From assembly GCA_002307215.1 (NCBI GenBank), contig DBTU01000028.1, positions 32,718 to 96,717 on the forward strand: a DNA stretch of 64,000 nt, written 5' to 3'. Shown here in pieces: positions 52,682 to 61,773 of this stretch (the first letter of the stretch is position 1; each line of letters opens with the position of its first letter). The notes beneath the pieces were generated by a model, which was not told the DNA's origin, did no database searches, and saw only the letters and a list, made by a program, of their open reading frames with translations. The translations under genes and the position numbers were made by a program. The DNA comes from Lachnoclostridium sp. UBA1308. GTDB lineage: Bacteria; Bacillota; Clostridia; Lachnospirales; Lachnospiraceae.

Positions 52682-53524
52682 TTAATATTTCTGTTCCTTA
52701 ATTAAGTCCTTGATGTCTCTGGCTTTCGTCTTAATACGTTCATTAGCGTCTCTGGATATTAAAACCTTGGAAATCCATCTGCCTGCTTCATCGAATTTAC
52801 TAATTCTTCTAGCCAACTCTGCCATCAATAAAGTAATTGTAGGTTCATCCATGCCGCACATCGGAAAATCCTCTTTGCTAAAGGCTTCTTCAAAACCCAC
52901 ATACGCCTTTGCAACAAAATCAAGTTCTTCCCTTTCCAATTCTATCAACTGCTTATCATAGTCCGGCAACTCCTTCGGTAGATGTTCGGTTTTTCCTCTG
53001 ATTACCCAAGCCGTCTTCAGACAGGTATATGCTCTTTCAGAAGTTTTTGACTTCTTCACAATTGCATTTACCAACGCCAGTTTATGTCTGGTGATGGCAT
53101 CATCATAGCTAAATGTCGTTCCAACTTCCTTAATACCGCGAAAGGAAGCAGTAATATTCTTTTTTATTAATGCAATCTGGGTGGAGGATACATATTTGAA
53201 AAAGCGACCCAAGGCTGCAAAACCACAGTTCGGGCAAACAATCGCATCATATTTTAAAGGATCCATATCTTGATAAATCGGTCTTAAATCTGTATCCAGC
53301 GCAAGCAACTTTACTTTTCCGGATTTCACTGTCTTTGTCTTAAACTCTTGATCACAGACAGGACAGGAATATGTCTTATCAAAAATAATATCCTCTTCAG
53401 AAAATGACGGCTTGCCTTCTTCTATCTGTTTTTTTGCTTCTTCTTTTTCCTTTTCATCATAAATATCCATCTCGGACAGATTTCCGAGACCAAATGCTTC
53501 TAAACCAGAAAATAAATTAGCCAA
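52682..53524 (-). CDS. DUF2225 family zinc-ribbon protein
   Basis: 280 residues. A C-x2-C pair (SCPVCDQEF) and a second (VCPNCGFAALG) form a probable zinc ribbon in the first 90 residues. A helical half follows, with ALVNAIVKKSKTSERAY and MAELARRISKFDEAGRW in a TPR-like pattern. This matches DUF2225, an uncharacterised family common in Firmicutes. The TTG at 53524 is the best start because GGAGG lies 8 nt upstream; an ATG 18 codons in has no site. It leads the DUF2225-DUF6062 operon. Confidence 0.75.
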   Translation of the reverse strand: MANLFSGLEAFGLGNLSEMDIYDEKEKEEAKKQIEEGKPSFSEEDIIFDKTYSCPVCDQEFKTKTVKSGKVKLLALDTDLRPIYQDMDPLKYDAIVCPNCGFAALGRFFKYVSSTQIALIKKNITASFRGIKEVGTTFSYDDAITRHKLALVNAIVKKSKTSERAYTCLKTAWVIRGKTEHLPKELPDYDKQLIELEREELDFVAKAYVGFEEAFSKEDFPMCGMDEPTITLLMAELARRISKFDEAGRWISKVLISRDANERIKTKARDIKDLIKEQKY

Positions 53525-53555
53525 AGCTAATCCTCCATTTCTTAATGTGTTTGCG

Positions 53556-53670
53556 ACTATTCAGTCACTGCGGTTCTTTCGAACCGATGCACTCAAAACA
53601 TGTTGAAAAGCACATGTTTTAGCGTTGAATTTTCTCGAAATCCCATGGATTTCTCGAGATACTGAATAGT
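53556..53670. repeat. Cloverleaf-like intergenic element
   Basis: An outer perfect 10-bp stem ACTATTCAGT (53556-53565)/ACTGAATAGT (53661-53670) encloses three hairpins: CGGTTC/GAACCG (53571-53586), AAAACATGT/ACATGTTTT (53595-53620) and GAAATCC/GGATTTC (53637-53653). It fills most of the gap between glnS and the DUF2225 gene. The 5' end motif recurs at 14661-14676. It could be a mobile repeat or a structured transcript. Confidence 0.7.
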
Positions 53671-53691
53671 TACATGTATTTTACTTATCGT

Positions 53692-55395
53692 TTACTCGGG
53701 TTTGTATGAACTCTTCATCGATACAATCCTATTAAATACCGGTTTTTGAGGTGTCGAGTCCTTAATATCCAGACAGAAATAGCCCTGACGCAAGAATTGG
53801 AAGCTGTCTGGGGCAACTGCATCTGAAATACCGGGCTCCACATAGCATTCTTTTAAAACCTTAATGGAATTAGGATTTAAATTAAGACTTCCGTCTTCAT
53901 TATAAACACCTTTCGATTCATCCACAATATTCTCATACAGACGAACCTCAGCTTTCACTGCCGTATTAGCGGCAACCCAATGAATGGTGCCTTTCACTTT
54001 TCTACCACTAAAGCCGGAGCCACTCTTAGTCTCCGGATCATAGGTACAATGAATCTCGAGTATAGTTCCGTCCGCATCTGTCACATAATCCTGGCAGGTA
54101 ATAAAATAAGCGTTCATAAGGCGAACCTCGTTACCGGGGTACAGGCGGAAATATTTCTTCGGAGGGTCAATCATAAAGTCGTCGCGTTCAATAAATAATT
54201 CTCTTCCAAACGGAATTTTTCTTATTCCCATTGCTTCATTTTCCTGATTGTTCGGTGCATCAAGGTACTCAAGTTGTCCTTCCGGATAATTTGTTATTAT
54301 TAACTTAACCGGATCAAGAACTGCCATAATACGTGGTCTCTTTAATTTTAAGTCTTCACGGATGCAATATTCAAGCATAGCATAATCAACAGAACTCTGG
54401 CCCTTGGAAACACCGCACAGTTCCATGAACAGCTGAATTGATTCAGGAGTAAAGCCTCTTCTTCTTAGCGCATTAATTGATACCAGTCTCGGATCATCCC
54501 ATCCATCAACGATGCCTTCCTCCACCAGCTTTTTGATATAACGCTTACCTGTAATAACATTGGTCAGGTACATCTTAGCAAATTCAATCTGTCTGGGGGG
54601 ATTCTCATATTCAAGCTCCCTTACTACCCAATCATATAACGGACGATGATCTTCGAATTCTAAGGTACAAATCGAATGTGTAACCCCTTCAATTGCATCT
54701 TCAATCGGATGAGCAAAGTCGTACATGGGATAAATACACCATTTATCTCCCGTATTATGATGGGGAATCCTGGCCACTCGATAAATAACCGGATCTCTCA
54801 TATTAATGTTAGGAGATGCCATATCTATCTTGGCTCTCAAAACTTTAGATGCGTCAGGGTATTTACCATCTTTCATATCTTCAAATAATTGAAGATTTTC
54901 TTCGATGCTTCTGTCATGATAGGGACTGTTCTTACCGGGCTCTGTGAGCGTACCGCGGTATTCCTTGATTTCATCCGCCGATAAATCACAAACAAAAGCC
55001 TTACCCTTCTTAATCAGCTTAACGGCTGCTTCATACATCTGGTCGAAATAATCGGATGCAAAAAACAGTCGGTCTTCAAAGTTTCCACCTACCCATTTAA
55101 CATCTTCGATAATGGAATCAACGAATTCGGTCTTTTCCTTCATGGGATTGGTATCATCAAATCTCATATTAAATTGTCCACCATATTTCTTCGCAAGTCC
55201 ATAGTTCAAAAGTATTGATTTTGCATGTCCGATATGGAGATATCCATTTGGCTCCGGCGGAAATCTGGTAACAACCTTTTTAATCTTACCCTCTTCCAGA
55301 TCTTTTTCAATGATTAACTCAATAAAATTCTTAGAGACAGTTTCTTTTTCTGCTGACTCATTAGAATTATCATCAATGAAATCCTTATTTTCCAT
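53692..55395 (-). CDS. glnS: Glutaminyl-tRNA synthetase
   Basis: Charges tRNA-Gln with glutamine. 567 residues of class I type. RFPPEPNGYLHIGHAKS holds the HIGH motif, YDFAHPIEDAIEGVTHSIC the tRNA/glutamine contact, and NVITGKRYIKKLVEEG stands at the KMSKS position. The GTG-like variation there (ITGKR for MSKRK) is found in clostridial GlnRS. VDGWDDPRLVSINALRRRGF follows, and the anticodon-binding beta-barrels end the protein. ATG 55395 has GGGAGG upstream. Presence of GlnRS means Gln-tRNA need not be made by the GatCAB route here. No T-box was recognised. Confidence 0.95.
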   Translation of the reverse strand: MENKDFIDDNSNESAEKETVSKNFIELIIEKDLEEGKIKKVVTRFPPEPNGYLHIGHAKSILLNYGLAKKYGGQFNMRFDDTNPMKEKTEFVDSIIEDVKWVGGNFEDRLFFASDYFDQMYEAAVKLIKKGKAFVCDLSADEIKEYRGTLTEPGKNSPYHDRSIEENLQLFEDMKDGKYPDASKVLRAKIDMASPNINMRDPVIYRVARIPHHNTGDKWCIYPMYDFAHPIEDAIEGVTHSICTLEFEDHRPLYDWVVRELEYENPPRQIEFAKMYLTNVITGKRYIKKLVEEGIVDGWDDPRLVSINALRRRGFTPESIQLFMELCGVSKGQSSVDYAMLEYCIREDLKLKRPRIMAVLDPVKLIITNYPEGQLEYLDAPNNQENEAMGIRKIPFGRELFIERDDFMIDPPKKYFRLYPGNEVRLMNAYFITCQDYVTDADGTILEIHCTYDPETKSGSGFSGRKVKGTIHWVAANTAVKAEVRLYENIVDESKGVYNEDGSLNLNPNSIKVLKECYVEPGISDAVAPDSFQFLRQGYFCLDIKDSTPQKPVFNRIVSMKSSYKPE

Positions 55396-55550
55396 GAAGA
55401 ACCTCCCAGTAAATATATTGTGTAATTGACTGGCAAGCCAAATCAATCATATGTCGTAATTTAGTGTCTGATAATCAATTTACTTCATTCATCAATTATA
55501 AATATAAGATATTATCTTCCTATATAAACTAACATGTCTACTCTTTGAAT

Positions 55551-55715
55551 TAGTTTGGGTCGAGGATTACTCGGGCTCAAACTTCTAGGTGTGAAAATAG
55601 CTTTTTATTTTCGCACTAAATACTTATGTAATATAATACCACAGTTTATTCTAACTTAAAAGCACGAAATTTAAAAATACTTTTACTAAAAACAGGTAAT
55701 TTGCCTTAGTAAAAG
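55551..55715. repeat. Hairpin array upstream of glnS
   Basis: Three stems in a row: AGTTTG/CAAACT around 55551-55585 with an inner CGAG/CTCG; GTGTGAAAATA/TATTTTCGCAC (55589-55616); CTTTTACTAA/TTAGTAAAAG (55680-55715). The surroundings, 55396-55747, are otherwise AT-rich and hold no ORF. They may form a leader or act as terminator remnants. Confidence 0.5.
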
Positions 55716-55747
55716 CAGTGTTTTATTCGATTTCGACAGAGTTGCAT

Positions 55748-55776
55748 AAAAAGGGCTGCCCAACTCTGGACAGCCC
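55748..55776 (-). terminator. Terminator of the cell-wall hydrolase gene
   Basis: GGGCTG (55753-55758) pairs with CAGCCC (55771-55776), followed by TTTTT on the minus strand. Confidence 0.75.
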
Positions 55777-55786
55777 AAATCTTGTT

Positions 55787-55821
55787 GAATAAAGAATTCA
55801 GCCAAGCTGAATTCTTTATTC
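55787..55821. repeat. 16-bp perfect hairpin overlapping the hydrolase stop codon
   Basis: GAATAAAGAATTCAGC (55787-55802), loop CAA, GCTGAATTCTTTATTC (55806-55821). The stop codon of the hydrolase (55818-55816) is inside the right arm. The structure is just upstream of the GGGCTG terminator, so the 3' end carries two stems. Confidence 0.75.
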
Positions 55822-56607
55822 GGCTCGAAAGTAAATCATATCATCAATTATCTTATATTTAGAATAATGTCTCTTTACATAGCTCTTATAACTTTTATTT
55901 GAGAAGCATAAATAGCTTCCGATATTATTTTCCCCATTTAATGCAGCTTTTGCGGCTTTCATGGCCCTATCCATACATTTTTGCTCAGCTGCTTGATTAC
56001 CCGAACTGAACTCTCCTGTATCATATGCCTTCAATGCCTTACTAAGTGGACTTACACCATTTCTGTTCTTAATTGTAACTGCAAATTGAACAGACCATTT
56101 GTCATCATAAATAACGTCCTTGATCGTTTTAACATGCCAGTAAACATCACTTTTCACTCTGTTCAGTACTACATTTGCGACACCAAGCATTGCAGAATAT
56201 GATTGGTTGCCTGCTTCCGAATAGATCAAACATGATAAAAATCTTAAATCCGATTTGGAGTATGCGGGCTCTTTCTCTTCCTTGTCATTGTCCGTATCGT
56301 CCTTCAGGTCTTCATCCGATGCTTCGATATCTTCTGTAACCTTATCTTCTGTATCAGTAATCTCTGTATCTTCAGTGCCAGCAGCTATAATATCTGTATC
56401 TTCTATACTTTCATCTGTAGCCGGAGCTACATCAGAATTTGCCTGTGTTGCATCATCTGTATCCGTAATGCCTTCTGCTATGGAGGTTTCCTGTATCTGC
56501 GAGCCGGACTGATCTATTATACTTTCTGCAAATGCTACAGTACTAAAATTACTGCAAATCAATGCTGTCATCATTAAAGTAACCAGCAGTTTCTTCAAGT
56601 TATTCAT
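55816..56607 (-). CDS. Exported cell-wall hydrolase, SleB/CwlJ (Hydrolase_2) domain
   Basis: 263 residues: a signal peptide (LLVTLMMTALICSNFSTVAFA), a low-complexity linker very rich in Asp, Glu, Thr and Ala (residues about 30-115), then the catalytic domain with LRFLSCLIYSEAGNQSYSAM (Glu active site) and LGVANVVLNRVKSDVYW. FSNKSYKSYVKRHYSKYKI ends it. This is the cortex-lytic-enzyme-type glycosidase fold. The long acidic linker suggests a surface-extended enzyme rather than an internal spore protein. AAGGAG precedes ATG 56607. Two 3' hairpins follow. Confidence 0.82.
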   Translation of the reverse strand: MNNLKKLLVTLMMTALICSNFSTVAFAESIIDQSGSQIQETSIAEGITDTDDATQANSDVAPATDESIEDTDIIAAGTEDTEITDTEDKVTEDIEASDEDLKDDTDNDKEEKEPAYSKSDLRFLSCLIYSEAGNQSYSAMLGVANVVLNRVKSDVYWHVKTIKDVIYDDKWSVQFAVTIKNRNGVSPLSKALKAYDTGEFSSGNQAAEQKCMDRAMKAAKAALNGENNIGSYLCFSNKSYKSYVKRHYSKYKIIDDMIYFRAE

Positions 56608-56797
56608 TGCTGAATCTCCTTAATTCTTTGATTAGTCAAGCGGTGGCTGCTTGCTCATATATCAATAAGATTTTATGAAATTATTAACTTCATGTAACAA
56701 TTATTTAATAATTATAACATAATTTCATAAAAAATCAATCATAAAATGTAAACTTAACCAAAAAAGTTATTTTATCCATTTCATGCATCAAAGAATC

Positions 56798-57910
56798 TTA
56801 ATCATTATCATGATCCTTGCGGTATTTCGCCAGCAACAGATCTAGCATCCGACCATAGCTTTTTACACCGTCCGACTGATTATTAGCTTTTAAATAGGTA
56901 TCGTTAATTTTATTCGAAACTGTACTTACCACTGTATGTTCAAACTGCTCCCAGTACTCATTGTTTGCCTGCAGATCCTTAATGACACCCTCTGAATATT
57001 GATTAGCGATTTCGGTATACATGACCGGGCTCTGATCATACAATGCATTACTTGCCGTTATCAGTGCCAGCATGGTAGTACTGTACTTTAACTCAATATT
57101 GTCTGATTCTGTACCTGCCAGATAGGACAGAAAATTTGCTTCGTCCTCGCGCATAAAGCCTCGCAGATGAGCCAGCTCATGTAACATGGTTTCAGGTATG
57201 CTGTAATCAGGTATATCCACATTAACATTTGCTTCCATGGTAAATGGCCAGAATATCCCGGTTATCTCCGTCTGGGACATCAGCTTTGAGAAATAAACCG
57301 GCTTCGGAGGCCCATAGGAACCTGCTAGCACAGGATAATCGATCGATAGCACCCGATATGCCTTCACTGCAGCTTTGGCCAATTCATAATGATTCATAGA
57401 GAGCTTGAATACGCCATTGTCATCCTCTTTCGGTACCTGTGCCCTCAGTTCATTTGCTGTATCCGCCAGGCTTTGGGTCAGGGCATATAATTCCTCCAAA
57501 GAAGAATCACGAATCTCAAGATGTGAATATTTCGAAAAAGAATACCGGTAATAATTAATCCCCGCCATAATTGTAAACAAAAAAAGGATTACGCTCCCGA
57601 CACATAGTAAATTCAGGAACGCCTTCACTATCCTTTCTTTCTTGTTTTTCTTCTCAAAAAACAACCGGACTATGAACCTTACGGCAATTGCAAGTAAGAG
57701 TATCGGCGAGGCTATCACCATGATTTCACCGATGGAAAACGGAAATATACCTGTAATGGTTGATACGCTCTGTGAAATCCACCGATAAATATGCTTTGCA
57801 TATATCTGTTCAGCAAAAAAACTGCTGTTTTTAGCAGCAAATATGAGTAGATAGGATAGCGGCATTAATCCCAGTAGGAAAATCCGCTTATATCTGAACA
57901 GTTTTTTCAT
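56798..57910 (-). CDS. DUF3810 membrane metalloprotease-like protein
   Basis: 370 residues. The N-terminus has three to four membrane segments (IFLLGLMPLSYLLIFAA, FSIGEIMVIASPILLLAIAV, LCVGSVILFLFTIMAGI). A large extracytoplasmic domain then carries the zinc motif ETMLHELAHLRGFMREDEAN, an HExxH with a later Glu. This pattern fits DUF3810 proteins of Firmicutes. I chose ATG 57910 (MKKLFRYKRI), which has GGGGG upstream; upstream ATGs lie in poorly coding sequence. A good promoter lies at 58107-58135. Substrate unknown. Confidence 0.75.
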   Translation of the reverse strand: MKKLFRYKRIFLLGLMPLSYLLIFAAKNSSFFAEQIYAKHIYRWISQSVSTITGIFPFSIGEIMVIASPILLLAIAVRFIVRLFFEKKNKKERIVKAFLNLLCVGSVILFLFTIMAGINYYRYSFSKYSHLEIRDSSLEELYALTQSLADTANELRAQVPKEDDNGVFKLSMNHYELAKAAVKAYRVLSIDYPVLAGSYGPPKPVYFSKLMSQTEITGIFWPFTMEANVNVDIPDYSIPETMLHELAHLRGFMREDEANFLSYLAGTESDNIELKYSTTMLALITASNALYDQSPVMYTEIANQYSEGVIKDLQANNEYWEQFEHTVVSTVSNKINDTYLKANNQSDGVKSYGRMLDLLLAKYRKDHDND

Positions 57911-58106
57911 CCGGTAGGCCCCCGTGCGTGAATGCGTATGTATATTATACCTCTTCATAGTAGCATAAATCGGCATATTCTGCAATCCAATGTGCCGGAA
58001 TCAGACCGTACAATCATTTCCATCTGTTAGAAAATTTCGCCCATATTGGGTGTACTGATCCTCCTCCTAATCAAATCATACTAATCTTATATATTTTGAT
58101 GGCTTT

Positions 58107-58135
58107 AGTATGCATGCTACTCTATAACTTGTCAA
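58107..58135 (-). promoter_or_regulatory. Promoter for the DUF3810 gene
   Basis: A perfect TTGACA (58135-58130), 17 nt, CATACT (58112-58107). The leader is about 190 nt and includes an AGGAGGAGGA stretch near 58052-58065 without a convincing ORF behind it. The region 57911-58271 holds nothing else recognisable. Confidence 0.6.
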
Positions 58136-58271
58136 TACCTATTTCTGTTAATATTTATATCACTAATATGATTAATAATTCTATTTTCCATATAGAAGTA
58201 TTTGCTTTATTTCGTTCATTTTGTAAACCGGTAAGTTCTGGATACATTGCGGATATATGACAATATTTCAC

Positions 58272-59987
58272 TCACCGTATATCAGTTCTGAAAATATTAA
58301 AGGTGTTATAAACATCTATTACCCCGTAGCCCCAGTCCGGATTCGGATATTGTAAGACGTTGTTTCTCTTTGCTCCCCGGATAAGAAATTTTTTCAGTCC
58401 GACCGTATCCACATCCGGATAATTACTTTGTACGATACACCACTCCAGGAGCATAGCACATATTCCTGTTGTATGTGCCGCTGCTGCGCTTGTGCCTGTT
58501 ATGGTTGTAAAGCCTTGATCCGGTGAGGGGCATTGAATATTTACACCGGGAGCTGTCAGACTTGGTTGAATGGCATGTGAAGTGGGAAATCCTTTTCCCG
58601 AATTGGTATAAAGGGTACCTGTAATTGAATTATATGCTGTGACTGTAATCGGTATATAACAATTCCCCGGAGAGGTAATCGTCGTGTATGGATTGGATGC
58701 CACAAAATAGGTATCCTCAGATATTAATTCCTTCATCGGAAGCCACATGTGAAATGCTCCCTTTAAGTTACCCTTTCCATAAACCTTTATTCTCCATACT
58801 CCGGCTGTGGGCTTGCTAAACCTTAATATGGTTACCTGCTTTCCTGAACTCGGTTCAATCAATATATTGTTAATGTAAATAATGGTCTGATCAAATATAA
58901 ATCTTATCGTTTGAGTTTCCATAAGACGCTCGGAGATTATTGGCTTGTATTCACCTGAAGGAGACAAAACATCGAGAGAATAGATCATTGGAGGGTCTCC
59001 CCATAACTCCATTGTAAAACCATATTCATTTTCTCCAACGTTAAGTTCAACCGGTATGGGACCGTTTGATGGAGTAAGCTCATGATAAAAATGTCCTTTT
59101 GCACTACCTTCATTTCCAGCTGCAATTGATACTGCTACCCCGGGCGTATCACCCGCAAGAGCAACAAGTGTATTTAAAAATCCGTTACAATCATGAGATC
59201 CCAGAGTAGTTCCAAGACTGATACAAAGAGATAACGGTCGCCCCATACTTCTAGCTGTATAGAGAATATAATCCAGTGCCCATAAAATATCATTTTCCTG
59301 ATAACACAATCGGTCATGTGGAATAAAATATATATCCTTCAAATTATCTTTTGCCTGTTTCAACTTTACAACAAGAAGATCAGCTTCTGAAGCAACACCA
59401 CTAAAATAATATTTATCGTCTTCAGACCCGGCTGCTATGCCTGCCAACTTCGTGCCATGGCCATTATCGTCCATACTAGGAACGACCTGAAGCGGATTCG
59501 GACTATTTAATGCCCTATTAATCTGATCCGAATTATATTCTGTGCCGAAAAAGGTCTGACCCACTGCAATGGGAGTATCACCTCCACTTTGAATCGTCTG
59601 ATCCCATATAGCAAGTATCTTAGTTGTTCCATCTTTATGTAAAAAAATCGTATTTGTATAGTCTATTCCGGTATCAATGATACCAACGACTACACCTCTC
59701 CCTCGTAAATTAATATTTGAAATGTTACGTATTTGATTAACGCCGGAGGCTTCCAGACTCTGTTCACTTGTTAGTGTATAATAATTTGGCACTGCGTCAT
59801 ATCCAAACTCCATCAGGCTATGGTTATTTATCTCCGCTACCGGTAGGTAAATAACCGCAAAGCCTTCATTCATGATATGAACAGAATAAGCCTCGTATTG
59901 TTTCAGTATATTAAAATTTCTATTATACTTAATCATGATATCAAAGTAGTCATTACTTATAATCTTGTAACTTTCCTCCTTCGTCAT
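58272..59987 (-). CDS. Subtilisin-like serine protease (Csp-type, S8 family)
   Basis: 571 residues. The S8 catalytic triad is complete: GIIDTGIDYTN (Asp), DDNGHGTKLAGIAAG (His) and TGTSAAAAHT (Ser500), with the oxyanion Asn in AAGNEGSAKG. A 90-residue N-terminal extension with VIYLPVAEI resembles the prodomain of the Csp germination proteases of clostridia, which activate SleC. There is no signal peptide. The mature region includes a jelly-roll-like insertion (ELWGDPPMIYSLDVLSPSG). GGGGGTGAG precedes ATG 59987. It follows a paralogue by 19 nt. A role in germination is inference: no SleC is present. Confidence 0.85.
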   Translation of the reverse strand: MTKEESYKIISNDYFDIMIKYNRNFNILKQYEAYSVHIMNEGFAVIYLPVAEINNHSLMEFGYDAVPNYYTLTSEQSLEASGVNQIRNISNINLRGRGVVVGIIDTGIDYTNTIFLHKDGTTKILAIWDQTIQSGGDTPIAVGQTFFGTEYNSDQINRALNSPNPLQVVPSMDDNGHGTKLAGIAAGSEDDKYYFSGVASEADLLVVKLKQAKDNLKDIYFIPHDRLCYQENDILWALDYILYTARSMGRPLSLCISLGTTLGSHDCNGFLNTLVALAGDTPGVAVSIAAGNEGSAKGHFYHELTPSNGPIPVELNVGENEYGFTMELWGDPPMIYSLDVLSPSGEYKPIISERLMETQTIRFIFDQTIIYINNILIEPSSGKQVTILRFSKPTAGVWRIKVYGKGNLKGAFHMWLPMKELISEDTYFVASNPYTTITSPGNCYIPITVTAYNSITGTLYTNSGKGFPTSHAIQPSLTAPGVNIQCPSPDQGFTTITGTSAAAAHTTGICAMLLEWCIVQSNYPDVDTVGLKKFLIRGAKRNNVLQYPNPDWGYGVIDVYNTFNIFRTDIR

Positions 59988-60006
59988 TGATACTCACCCC
60001 CCCGTG

Positions 60007-61707
60007 CTAAACTCCTTTTCTTAAGCTGTCGAAAACATTATATACATCTAATATTCCATAACCCCAATCCCTGTTCGGATATTGAATTTCAGCCTTTCGC
60101 CTTGCTCCTCGTATCATAAATATCTTCATATCCTGTGTGCTCATATATGGGTAATTCCCATTTACAATTCCCCACTCAAAGAGCATTGCGGCCACACCTG
60201 CAGTATGTGCCGCCGCAGCACAGGTTCCGGTAACCTGAATAAATGTGTGATCCGGGCCGGGACTTGTCATATTAACTCCAGGTGCAGCAATATCCGGCTT
60301 CACTGCATCTATGCGTGTATATCCCCTACCGGCGTTCGAATATAGGGTATCACTCTCCGTATCATAAGCTGTAACCGTAATCGGAATATTGCCACAGGAT
60401 AACGACAATAACGTAATATAAGGATCCGAATGGATAAAATATGTATCCGGTGTAATAAAATCGTTCATAGGTAGCCATACATTATAATTCATCGGAAATA
60501 TTCCTCTGCCATATATTTTAAATTTCCATATGCCCATTGCGGGCTTCGAAAACCTTAGGAGAATTAACTGATCTCCACTTTGTGATTCAACGATCTGATA
60601 ATGGATATAAATTACTGTAGTCTCAAAAATAAAAGTGATTTCTCTAGTCTCATTAAACCTTGCATCTAGCCTCGTAATATATTCCCCTGACGGAGATAGA
60701 ATATCAATAGAAAAAATGTTAGGAGAAGCCCCCCATAATTCCATTGAAAATCCATTCTCATTTACACCTACATTAAGCTCTAATACATCATATCCCGGCG
60801 TTTCCTTAATGACTCCGTAATAATGTCTTCGTGCATTTCCCTCATTACCTACCGGTATAATAATTGCAGCTCCTGCATAACTTGCCTGTAACGAAAGCCA
60901 ACTGCTCGTGATATCTCTACCGTCATGAGCATATTGAGAGGTATCACAGGACAAGCAGATCACGATTGGTTTATTCACTTTGGCCGCATAGGTAAGCAGA
61001 TATTGTAAGGCAAAGAGGAAATCATTTTCCTGATAGCATATGGCAGCCTCCGGTATCAGAAAGAATTCTTTCAAATACATTTTTGCAGGCTTTAATTTCA
61101 CAACCAACAATTCAGCGTCCGAGGCGACTCCGTAAAATCCCTCTTCCGGCACCTCATTACCGGCAGCGATTCCTCCAACCATAGTGCCATGACCTATCTC
61201 ATCCTTCGTTGGAACAATATGAAATGGGTCATCACTTTTTATCGCTGCATTTATCTGTTCCCTGGAATATTCTGTTCCGTATTCGATTCCCTCCTGCTTT
61301 TGATCACTTATTATTGTCTGATCCCAGATAGCTTCAATCCTCGTCGTCCTATCCGCATTCTGAAATACAGGATTCGTATAATCGATACCACTATCAGCAA
61401 TTCCTATTAAAACTCCCTTTCCACGGAAATCGAAATTAGGGATATTACGAATACGCGTGATTCCGGATGCCTCCAAGCTGGTTTCGCTTGTAAGTCCAAA
61501 CAGCAAAGGAATTGCTTGATAACCCCTTCGAGACATAACATCCGTTGTCATTTCACTGACAGGAAGATGTACTACAGCCAAAAAATAGTTAATAAGAATT
61601 ACGCTATTATTTTTATATTTTTCCAAATTAGACTCTATACCATAATACTCAACAAAAAAATCAGCATAATCATTACTATAGATCATATCCATCTGTTCTG
61701 AAGTCAT
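60007..61707 (-). CDS. Subtilisin-like protein with catalytic Ser replaced by Cys (Csp-type)
   Basis: 566 residues, closely related to the gene downstream. Asp (GIADSGIDYTN) and His (DEIGHGTMVGG) motifs are kept, and the oxyanion Asn (IIPVGNEGNARR) is present. However, the nucleophile motif reads TGTCAAAAHT: Cys496 (TGT codon at 60222-60220) instead of Ser. Csp pseudoproteases are known in C. difficile germination (CspA and CspC), so this could be a regulator or a cysteine-dependent variant. The prodomain-like N-terminus and the jelly-roll insertion match its neighbour. It is first in the pair, with a weak ribosome site (GAGTGAG). Confidence 0.85.
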   Translation of the reverse strand: MTSEQMDMIYSNDYADFFVEYYGIESNLEKYKNNSVILINYFLAVVHLPVSEMTTDVMSRRGYQAIPLLFGLTSETSLEASGITRIRNIPNFDFRGKGVLIGIADSGIDYTNPVFQNADRTTRIEAIWDQTIISDQKQEGIEYGTEYSREQINAAIKSDDPFHIVPTKDEIGHGTMVGGIAAGNEVPEEGFYGVASDAELLVVKLKPAKMYLKEFFLIPEAAICYQENDFLFALQYLLTYAAKVNKPIVICLSCDTSQYAHDGRDITSSWLSLQASYAGAAIIIPVGNEGNARRHYYGVIKETPGYDVLELNVGVNENGFSMELWGASPNIFSIDILSPSGEYITRLDARFNETREITFIFETTVIYIHYQIVESQSGDQLILLRFSKPAMGIWKFKIYGRGIFPMNYNVWLPMNDFITPDTYFIHSDPYITLLSLSCGNIPITVTAYDTESDTLYSNAGRGYTRIDAVKPDIAAPGVNMTSPGPDHTFIQVTGTCAAAAHTAGVAAMLFEWGIVNGNYPYMSTQDMKIFMIRGARRKAEIQYPNRDWGYGILDVYNVFDSLRKGV

Positions 61708-61773
61708 TCGCTCACTCTATCTGTTTTTACTATATTATATTAATCTAAGGACGCTTAATTGCTAAAACTTATC

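Noticed and set aside
55396..55750. Possible T-box leader for glnS
   Set aside because: The antiterminator signature (GGGTGGNACCGCG) is not present; only simple hairpins are.
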